The notes under the pieces were generated by a model. It was not told the DNA's origin, searched no databases, and saw nothing but the letters and a program-made list of their open reading frames with translations. From NCBI GenBank assembly GCA_963539215.1, contig CAUTJT010000008.1:1-64000 (forward strand): a stretch of 64,000 nucleotides of DNA. Reading direction: 5' to 3'. This document shows positions 33,688 through 39,954 of this stretch, piece after piece. The position numbers were made by a program, and so were the translations under genes. Each line of letters starts with the position of its first letter. Position 1 is the stretch's first letter. Source of the DNA: CAURNT01 sp963539215. Its GTDB lineage: Bacteria; Fusobacteriota; Fusobacteriia; Fusobacteriales; Leptotrichiaceae.

Positions 33688-34083
33688 TTACCAAACGTAA
33701 CAAAGAACTTCTCCACCAACGCTTTGCTTTCTGCATTCTTTATCAGTTAAAACACCTTTAGGTGTAGTAACGATAGCTATTCCTAATCCACCTAAAACTT
33801 TAGGTAAATCTTCTACTGAACTATATACTCTTCTTCCAGGTTTAGAAATTCTTTTTAGTCCTTTAATTACTGCTTCACCTTCAACAGTTTTTAAAGTTAC
33901 TAAGATATCTTTTCTAGTTCCTTCTTCTTTTACTTCAAATTCTGATATATATCCTTCATTCTTTAATATATTTGCGATACTTTCTTTTATTTTAGAAAAT
34001 GGTATTAATACACTATTGTGTTTAGCAGTATTAGCATTTCTAATTCTTGTTAACATATCTGCAATAGGATCTGTTAAATGCAT
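33688..34083 (-). CDS. rpsH: 30S ribosomal protein S8
   Basis: A 131-residue protein binding helix 21 of 16S rRNA and, in E. coli, the repressor of the spc operon. It starts MHLTDPIADMLTRIRNANTAKH and ends with GIAIVTTPKGVLTDKECRKQSVGGEVLCYVW. Confidence 0.98.
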   Translation of the reverse strand: MHLTDPIADMLTRIRNANTAKHNSVLIPFSKIKESIANILKNEGYISEFEVKEEGTRKDILVTLKTVEGEAVIKGLKRISKPGRRVYSSVEDLPKVLGGLGIAIVTTPKGVLTDKECRKQSVGGEVLCYVW

Positions 34084-34102
34084 TTTTTTCCTCCTCTCAA
34101 AA

Positions 34103-34390
34103 TTACCAACTTGATTTTTTAACTCCAGGGATCATCCCTTCACCAGCTAATTGTCTAAACATTACTCTAGATATTCCAAATTCTCTCATGTATCCTCTTG
34201 GTCTACCATTAACTTGGCATCTATTTCTTAGTCTAGTAGGTGATGCGTTTCTAGGTAATTTAGATAATTCAACTAAAGCTTCTCTATCACCTTTTCTAGC
34301 TCTTTCTTTTAACTCCGCTCTTTTTTCTGCGTATTTATCTATTGTTCTTGCAACTTTTAAGTTTTTTTGAACCATTGCTTTTTTAGCCAT
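34103..34390 (-). CDS. rpsN: 30S ribosomal protein S14, zinc-independent form
   Basis: A 95-residue S14 with the C-terminal RCQVNGRPRGYMREFGISRVMFRQLAGEGMIPGVKKSSW. It lacks the paired Cys-x-x-Cys motifs of the ~61-residue zinc-binding S14 and is the longer form. It keeps the canonical place between rplE and rpsH. Confidence 0.97.
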   Translation of the reverse strand: MAKKAMVQKNLKVARTIDKYAEKRAELKERARKGDREALVELSKLPRNASPTRLRNRCQVNGRPRGYMREFGISRVMFRQLAGEGMIPGVKKSSW

Positions 34391-34410
34391 TAAATGTTTG
34401 CACCTCCTTA

Positions 34411-34965
34411 TTATTTAGCAAAAGGCATTCCAAATGCTCTTAATAATGCTCTTCCTTCTTCATCATTTTTTGCAGTAGTTACGAATGTGATACCCATTCC
34501 TAATACTTTATCTACTTTATCGATTTCAATTTCAGGGAATATTATTTGTTCTTTAAGACCTAAAGTATAGTTCCCTCTTCCATCAAATCCTTTGTTTGAA
34601 ACTCCTTCAAAGTCTCTTACTCTTGGTAAAGTAACACTTACTAATCTATCTAAAAATTCAAACATTTTTTCTTTTCTTAGAGTTACTTTAGCTCCTATTA
34701 ATTGACCTTCTCTTAATTTAAATCCAGCTTCTGATTTTCTTGCTTTTCTTGCAACTGGTTTTTGTCCTGTAATTTGAGCTAATTCTTTAACAGCTGTATC
34801 TATTAATTTAGGATTACTTACTGCATCTCCTAAACCCATATTTACTATAATTTTATCTAATTTAGGTACTTCCATTATATTAGTAAGTCCTAATTCTTTC
34901 ATTAATGCTGATACCATTGTTTCTTTGTATGCTTTTTGTAATCTAGGCATATATTTTTCAGACAT
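34411..34965 (-). CDS. rplE: 50S ribosomal protein L5
   Basis: A 184-residue 5S rRNA-binding protein: PRLQKAYKETMVSALMKELGLTNIMEVPKLDKIIVNMGLGDAV, then KPVARKARKSEAGFKLREGQLIGAKVTLR and GMGITFVTTAKNDEEGRALLRAFGMPF. Confidence 0.98.
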   Translation of the reverse strand: MSEKYMPRLQKAYKETMVSALMKELGLTNIMEVPKLDKIIVNMGLGDAVSNPKLIDTAVKELAQITGQKPVARKARKSEAGFKLREGQLIGAKVTLRKEKMFEFLDRLVSVTLPRVRDFEGVSNKGFDGRGNYTLGLKEQIIFPEIEIDKVDKVLGMGITFVTTAKNDEEGRALLRAFGMPFAK

Positions 34966-34988
34966 TTAGGTATCCTCCTTCCCGTTTA

Positions 34989-35372
34989 TTATATTTCTTT
35001 ACCAGATTTAACTGATATTCTAACTTTTTTTCCATCTTTTACTTCATATCTAACTCTTGTAGCACTCTTAACACTTTCATCCCATAACATTACTTTTGAT
35101 GAGAAAATAGGTACTTCTCTTTCAACAATCTCACCTTGTGTGTTCATTTGAGTTGGTTTTAAATGTTTTTTCTTAACATTAACACCTTCAACTACAACTT
35201 TACCTAATTTAGGAAAGACTTTTAAAACTTTTCCTATTTTACCTTTATCACCTAATTGTGAAGATTTATTACTTCTTTTATCATTATTACTTCTTCCACT
35301 AATTACAACAACTGTATCTCCAGTCTTAACATGTAATTTCTTAGGAACTGATTTAATTTTAGATTTTATCAC
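34989..35372 (-). CDS. rplX: 50S ribosomal protein L24
   Basis: A 127-residue assembly-initiator protein with a KOW domain: KLHVKTGDTVVVISGRSN ... GDKGKIGKVLKVFPKLGKVVVEGVNVKKKHLKP. It is about 20 residues longer than usual; a hydrophilic insertion (NNDKRSNKSSQL, about 29-40) sits in the first loop and the C-terminus is extended by Lys-rich residues. Confidence 0.96.
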   Translation of the reverse strand: MIKSKIKSVPKKLHVKTGDTVVVISGRSNNDKRSNKSSQLGDKGKIGKVLKVFPKLGKVVVEGVNVKKKHLKPTQMNTQGEIVEREVPIFSSKVMLWDESVKSATRVRYEVKDGKKVRISVKSGKEI

Positions 35373-35388
35373 GAAAAATTCCTCCTTC

Positions 35389-35757
35389 CTAAAGTACTTC
35401 TGGCGCTAATGAAACTATTTTCATAAAGTTCTTAGCTCTTAATTCTCTTGCAACAGGTCCAAATATTCTTGTCCCTCTCATTTCTAATGCAGTGTTTAAA
35501 ATTACAGCTGCATTGTCATCAAATTTTATATATGATCCGTCTGCTCTTCTAGTTTCTTTTTTAGTTCTTACTATAACTGCTTTTACAACGTCACCTTTTT
35601 TAACATTTCCATTAGGTATAGCTTCTTTTACAGATGCTACAACAACGTCACCTATTCTTCCGAATCTCTTTTTTGAACCACCTAATACTCTAATAACCAT
35701 GATTTTCTTTGCACCAGTGTTATCAGCAACATTAAGTATACTTTGTTGTTGAACCAT
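35389..35757 (-). CDS. rplN: 50S ribosomal protein L14
   Basis: A 122-residue protein at the subunit interface. It starts MVQQQSILNVADNTGAKKIMVIRVLGGSKKRFGRIGDVVVASVK, and the C-terminus has RGTRIFGPVARELRAKNFMKIVSLAPEVL. It is highly conserved and of normal length. Confidence 0.98.
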   Translation of the reverse strand: MVQQQSILNVADNTGAKKIMVIRVLGGSKKRFGRIGDVVVASVKEAIPNGNVKKGDVVKAVIVRTKKETRRADGSYIKFDDNAAVILNTALEMRGTRIFGPVARELRAKNFMKIVSLAPEVL

Positions 35758-35793
35758 TTAATAGTTCCTCCTCCCGTAAATAAATAGTATATA

Positions 35794-36048
35794 TTATTTA
35801 GCTTTCTCTATTATTTCAACTACTCTCCAGTTTTTATCCTTACTTAAAGGTCTAGTTTCCATAATTCTAACTTTATCTCCAACATGACATTCATTTAATT
35901 CATCATGTGCTTTATATCTTTTAGAAGTTTTAACTCTCTTTTTATATAATTTATGAAGTTTCATCGTATTTTCTACAACTACTACTGTCTTATCCATTTT
36001 ATCAGAAACAACTATTCCTTCTCTGACTTTTCTTTCATTTCTTTCCAC
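35794..36048 (-). CDS. rpsQ: 30S ribosomal protein S17
   Basis: An 84-residue OB-fold protein: KVREGIVVSDKMDKTVVVVENTMKLHKLYKKRVKTSKRYKAHDE, then VGDKVRIMETRPLSKDKNWRVVEIIEKAK. It is in the usual place after rpmC. Confidence 0.98.
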   Translation of the reverse strand: MERNERKVREGIVVSDKMDKTVVVVENTMKLHKLYKKRVKTSKRYKAHDELNECHVGDKVRIMETRPLSKDKNWRVVEIIEKAK

Positions 36049-36059
36049 TCAGAATCCTC

Positions 36060-36251
36060 CTATTTACCAGTTTTTTCTGTTAAAATTGTTTTCATTCTAG
36101 CTATATCTCTTCTAACTTCTTTTATTTTTGCTGTGTTTTGTAATTGTCCAAGAGTTTTTTGTAGCTTTAAATTAAACAATTCATGTTTTAATTCTTTTAT
36201 TTGTGATTCTAATTGATTTAAGTCTAAATCTCTAACTTCTTTAACTGTCAT
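36060..36251 (-). CDS. rpmC: 50S ribosomal protein L29
   Basis: A 63-residue helical hairpin protein near the exit tunnel: TVKEVRDLDLNQLESQIKELKHELFNLKLQKTLGQLQNTAKIKEVRRDIARMKTIL. Its first base is the last base of the rplP stop codon, so the two are translationally coupled. Confidence 0.97.
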   Translation of the reverse strand: MTVKEVRDLDLNQLESQIKELKHELFNLKLQKTLGQLQNTAKIKEVRRDIARMKTILTEKTGK

Positions 36252-36673
36252 TACTTATCACCACCTACTTCTCTTCTAATGAATTTAACTTTGATAGGTA
36301 GTTTATGTCCAGCTTTTCTTAATGCTTCTTTGGCTTTCTCTTCAGATACTCCTCCAACTTCAAACATTATTTTACCTTTTTTAACTACTGCTACCCAACC
36401 TTCAGCATTACCTTTACCTTTACCCATTCTTGTTCCTTCTGGTCTCTTTGTGTAAGGTTTATCAGGGAAAATTCTAATCCAAATTTTTCCTTCTCTCTTA
36501 AATGTTCTATTTATAGTAATTCTGCATGCTTCTATTTGTCTTGAAGTTATCCAACCAAATTCATTAGCAGCTAATCCGAAATCACCGAATGCCACATAGT
36601 TTCCTTTAGTTGCTACTCCACCCATGCTTCCTCTAAATTGTTTTCTATATTTAGTTCTCTTAGGTATAAGCAC
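36251..36673 (-). CDS. rplP: 50S ribosomal protein L16
   Basis: A 140-residue protein: MLIPKRTKYRKQFRGSMGG, GDFGLAANEFGWITSRQIEACRITINRTFKREGKIWIRIFPDKP, GKGKGNAEGWVAVVKKGKIMFEVGGV. Its start overlaps the rpsC stop by one base. Confidence 0.98.
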   Translation of the reverse strand: MLIPKRTKYRKQFRGSMGGVATKGNYVAFGDFGLAANEFGWITSRQIEACRITINRTFKREGKIWIRIFPDKPYTKRPEGTRMGKGKGNAEGWVAVVKKGKIMFEVGGVSEEKAKEALRKAGHKLPIKVKFIRREVGGDK

Positions 36674-37332
36674 TATTGGTCTCCCCCTTCCTTCTTAGTA
36701 GGTAATACTTCACCATTAAAGATCCATACTTTGATCCCTAATGCTCCGTATGTTGTATGAGCTGTTGCTGTTGCATAATCAACATCTGCTCTTAATGTAT
36801 GTAATGGTACTCTTCCTGAAAGTGTCCATTCACTTCTTGCAATTTCTGCTCCATTTAATCTTCCTGAAGTCATTACTTTAATTCCTAATACTCCAGCTTT
36901 TTCTGCATTTCTTATAGCTTGTTGTACAGCTCTTTTATAAGCCACACGTTTTTCAATAGCAGATGCTATGCTTTCAGCAACTAATTGTGCATCTCTATTA
37001 GGGTTTTTAATTTCTAAAGCTTTAACAAAAACTTTTTTCCCTGTTAATTTTTCAAGTTGTCCTTTAAGAGCTTGTATTTCAGCTCCTTTTCTACCTATTA
37101 AAACTGCTGCTTTACCTGTTGAAATTATTACAGTTAATTCTTTTTCAGATACTCTTTCAATAGCAATTGAAGAGATTCCAGCTTGGTAGTAGTTTTTCTT
37201 AATATATTCTCTTATTTTTAAATCTTCGTGAAAATTGTTTAAATACTCTTTTCCTTTTTTAGCGAACCATTTTGAATCCCATGTTTTAACGATTCCGATT
37301 CTCATACCCCTAGGATCTACTTTTTGTCCCAC
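36673..37332 (-). CDS. rpsC: 30S ribosomal protein S3
   Basis: A 219-residue protein at the mRNA entry. It has MGQKVDPRGMRIGIVKTWDSKWFAKKG, a KH domain with GRKGAEIQALKGQLEKLTGKKVFV, and the C-terminal RAVQQAIRNAEKAGVLGIKVMTSGRLNGAEIARSE. Confidence 0.98.
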   Translation of the reverse strand: MGQKVDPRGMRIGIVKTWDSKWFAKKGKEYLNNFHEDLKIREYIKKNYYQAGISSIAIERVSEKELTVIISTGKAAVLIGRKGAEIQALKGQLEKLTGKKVFVKALEIKNPNRDAQLVAESIASAIEKRVAYKRAVQQAIRNAEKAGVLGIKVMTSGRLNGAEIARSEWTLSGRVPLHTLRADVDYATATAHTTYGALGIKVWIFNGEVLPTKKEGGDQ

Positions 37333-37357
37333 AGAACTACCTCCTCTATTTTCCTAA

Positions 37358-37690
37358 TTATTTTACATCCACTTCAACAGTTATATGTGCAAGTGGCTTT
37401 CTGATTATGTCTGCTCTTCCCATTGCTCTTGGGTTCATTCTTTTTAATACAGGTCCTTTATCTATTAATACTTTTGAAACATAAAGATTTTCTGAATTTA
37501 ATCCTAAATTATGTTCAGCATTTGCAATTGCTGATCTTAATGTTTTTTCTATTAAAGGAGCTGCTTTTTTATTTGTAAATCTTAAAATGTTTAATGCTTC
37601 TAACGCATTTTTTCCTCTTACTATATCAGCTACTAATCTAGCTTTTTGAGGGCTTAATCTTTGATAACGTAATTTAGCTACTGCTGGCAT
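37358..37690 (-). CDS. rplV: 50S ribosomal protein L22
   Basis: A 110-residue protein lining the exit tunnel: YQRLSPQKARLVADIVRGKNALEALNILRFTNKKAAPLIEKTLRSAIANAEHN, then the loop VSKVLIDKGPVLKRMNPRAMGRADIIRKPLAHITV, the site of macrolide-resistance changes in other bacteria. Confidence 0.98.
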   Translation of the reverse strand: MPAVAKLRYQRLSPQKARLVADIVRGKNALEALNILRFTNKKAAPLIEKTLRSAIANAEHNLGLNSENLYVSKVLIDKGPVLKRMNPRAMGRADIIRKPLAHITVEVDVK

Positions 37691-37727
37691 CCGTCTTCTC
37701 CTTTCATCCTTCTGATGTATTTATATT

Positions 37728-37991
37728 CTATTTTTTCTTATCTTTACCATGTCCATGATAAGTTCTAGTTGGAGCAAATTCTCCTAATTTATGTCCTACC
37801 ATTTCTTCTGTTACATACACAGGTATATGTTTTTTACCGTTATAAACAGCAAAAGTATAACCTATGAATTCTGGAAATATTGTTGATCTTCTTGACCAAG
37901 TTTTAATTACAGCTTTGTTATTACCTTGAGCTTCTACTTTTTTGAATAAGTAATGATCAGCAAAAGGTCCTTTTTTTAATGAACGAGCCAT
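37728..37991 (-). CDS. rpsS: 30S ribosomal protein S19
   Basis: An 87-residue protein: MARSLKKGPFADHYLFKKVE, KTWSRRSTIFPEFIGYTFAVYNGKKHIPVYVTEEMVGHKLGEFAPTRTY. Its place is between rplB and rplV as usual. Confidence 0.98.
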   Translation of the reverse strand: MARSLKKGPFADHYLFKKVEAQGNNKAVIKTWSRRSTIFPEFIGYTFAVYNGKKHIPVYVTEEMVGHKLGEFAPTRTYHGHGKDKKK

Positions 37992-38013
37992 TTTTCCTCC
38001 TTACTTTATTGTC

Positions 38014-38841
38014 TTATTTTTTTCTCTTTCTTACGATGAATTTATCAGAGTTTTTCTTACCTCTAGTTTTCTTACCTAAAGCAGGTTTACCCCAAGGAGT
38101 AACTGGTGCTTTTCTACCTATAGGAGATCTTCCTTCCCCTCCTCCGTGTGGATGGTCTACAGGGTTCATTACTGATCCTCTAACATGTGGTTTTCTTCCT
38201 AAATGTCTATTTCTTCCAGCTTTACCTAAAGATACTAATGAATGCTCAGAATTTCCTACTACTCCTACTGTTGCAAAACATTCTCTGTGAATTAATCTTA
38301 ATTCTCCAGAAGGTAATTCAACGTGGCAATAAGTTCCTTCTTTTGCTACAAGTCTTGCTGAAGTTCCAGCTGATCTTGCAAGTTGTCCACCTTTACCAGC
38401 TATTAATTCAACATTGTGAATTAAAGTACCTACTGGTAAATCTTTAAGTTTTAAAGCATTTCCTGGTTTAATTTCAGCATTTTCACCTGCTAAAACTGTA
38501 TCACCTTTCTTTAAACCATTAGGAGCTAAGATGTATCTCTTTTCTCCATCTACATAATGTAATAAAGCAATATTTGCTGTTCTATTAGGATCATACTCTA
38601 TTGTTGCAACTTTTGCAGGTATTCCTAATTTGTTTCTTTTCCAATCGATTACTCTGTATAATCTCTTGTGACCTTTGTGTCTGTTTCTTCCTGTTCTGTG
38701 TCCATAGTTGTCTATACCATAAGATGATGATAATGGTTCAACTAATGTTTTTTCAGGTCTAACTTTGTCTAATTCAGTATTTACTAGAATTGACATGTGC
38801 CGAGTACCGCTTGTTATCGGTTTTAATTTTTTGATAGGCAT
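38014..38841 (-). CDS. rplB: 50S ribosomal protein L2
   Basis: A 275-residue peptidyl-transferase-centre protein. It has MPIKKLKPITSGTRHMSI, RIIDWKR-like VIDWKRNKLGIPAKVATIEYDPNRTANIALLHY, and the C-terminal VMNPVDHPHGGGEGRSPIGRKAPVTPWGKPALG with the essential His cluster. It is the first gene of the block here, because rplW, rplD, rplC and rpsJ, which normally precede it, are missing. Confidence 0.98.
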   Translation of the reverse strand: MPIKKLKPITSGTRHMSILVNTELDKVRPEKTLVEPLSSSYGIDNYGHRTGRNRHKGHKRLYRVIDWKRNKLGIPAKVATIEYDPNRTANIALLHYVDGEKRYILAPNGLKKGDTVLAGENAEIKPGNALKLKDLPVGTLIHNVELIAGKGGQLARSAGTSARLVAKEGTYCHVELPSGELRLIHRECFATVGVVGNSEHSLVSLGKAGRNRHLGRKPHVRGSVMNPVDHPHGGGEGRSPIGRKAPVTPWGKPALGKKTRGKKNSDKFIVRKRKK

Positions 38842-38872
38842 ATCTTCCCTCCAATTTCTTTAATTTTCTATA

Positions 38873-38923
38873 CACACTCTACCTCGTGTGCACCTATAAA
38901 GTGCAAACACATAAAAAAGTGTG
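38873..38923 (-). other. structured 5' leader of rplB
   Basis: On the transcript strand CACAC (from 38923) pairs with GTGTG (to 38873). Between them is an inner hairpin (38886-38910): GTGT-tt-GCAC, loop, GTGC-ACAC. This two-level structure lies between promoter and start codon. It could be a ribosomal-protein autoregulation site; the protein that would bind is unknown. Confidence 0.55.
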
Positions 38924-38928
38924 CTGAC

Positions 38929-38957
38929 CTATAATAAGAACTAGTTTTACTAGTCAA
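38929..38957 (-). promoter_or_regulatory. promoter ahead of rplB
   Basis: On the minus strand TTGACT (38952-38957), 17 bases, TTATAG (38929-38934). The region carries the palindrome ACTAGT twice, flanking the -35 spacer. Confidence 0.6.
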
Positions 38958-39038
38958 CTTAGTTAGTATATCACAAAAAAAGGTAAAAGTCTAGTATTTT
39001 TCAGTATTTTTTTCGTATTTTTTTAAATATATATTTTT

Positions 39039-39662
39039 CTAAATATTTTTAGCAATTTTTTCTACCTTTTTCAAAAATTTATTCCTTTGCTCCAGTGTAT
39101 TACTATCTCTTCCCATATTACCAAAAGTTGTAACTCTTTTAGTCTTTATACCACAATGGTTAAGTACAGCATTTTTCAAAACAGATACTCCATAACTATC
39201 AGGTATACTTACAGGTCCTGAAAATATTTTATACCACCAAGTAGGCCCCTGTGAAGTTGCAAATATTTCAGCAGTTTTACCTTTTAATAGTTTCTTAAAT
39301 TGTCTTCCCATTATGAAGTTTATAACAAAAATACCACTTTTATTAGAAGAATAAGCTATACCTGGTGTAAACACTCTATCTATCCATCCTTTTAAAAGAC
39401 TAGGCATAGAACTCCACCAAATAGGATAAACAAATACAATATGATCTGCCCAAAGCAAAAGTTCTTGAGACCTAGATATATTTTCATCCTTTTCCATTCT
39501 TTTTCTATAGCCATATCTTAAAACAGGATCAAAATCTATATCATTAAGTTTCAAAGTTTCAATATCATGCTTATCTCTATCTATATTATCCACATATGAA
39601 TTAAATATTGCTTCACAAAAACTTTCTTTATCTGGATGTCCATTTACAACTAATATATTCAT
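39039..39662 (-). CDS. flavodoxin-fold NAD(P)H:quinone oxidoreductase
   Basis: A 207-residue protein of the NQO1/MdaB/KefF family. It has the start NILVVNGHPDKESFCEAI (FAD or FMN phosphate loop) and the characteristic VFVYPIWWSSMPSLLKGWIDRVFTPGIAY (about 75-104), followed by TSQGPTWWYK. Likely role is two-electron reduction of quinones. It is a single gene with a good ribosome site and a small palindrome at the promoter. Confidence 0.9.
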   Translation of the reverse strand: MNILVVNGHPDKESFCEAIFNSYVDNIDRDKHDIETLKLNDIDFDPVLRYGYRKRMEKDENISRSQELLLWADHIVFVYPIWWSSMPSLLKGWIDRVFTPGIAYSSNKSGIFVINFIMGRQFKKLLKGKTAEIFATSQGPTWWYKIFSGPVSIPDSYGVSVLKNAVLNHCGIKTKRVTTFGNMGRDSNTLEQRNKFLKKVEKIAKNI

Positions 39663-39954
39663 AACATCTTACCTCCCATATGTTGTACATATGTATATTA
39701 TCATTTTATATCATATATTGCAATACAACAAAAGGCTATTGCAACCTAAGTCACCCTAAATTAAAAAGTAAGTGTCACAAAATTACTTGAAAAAATAGGA
39801 TATACAGTACAATCTTAAATGCCAAAAAAAATATAAAGAAAGGAACCGTATATCCATAACTAATCATAATATATTTTAAAACAAAAATAATACTTAAATG
39901 AAAAATAGAAATACAAAATTGAAAGTTTATTATTAAAATCAGGAAAGAACTAAT
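39663..39954. other. 292-base gap between quinone reductase and res genes
   Basis: No ORF. It holds a palindrome ATATGT-tgt-ACATAT (39678-39692) at the expected operator position of the quinone reductase gene. An inverted repeat GGATATAC (39799) / GTATATCC (39848) brackets ~45 bases of A-rich sequence. This second part looks like a relic of something larger, perhaps of an insertion, but nothing can be identified. Confidence 0.45.

Noticed and set aside
39799..39855. Insertion sequence remnant upstream of the RM system.
   Set aside because: Only one short inverted repeat and no transposase fragment or target duplication can be shown.
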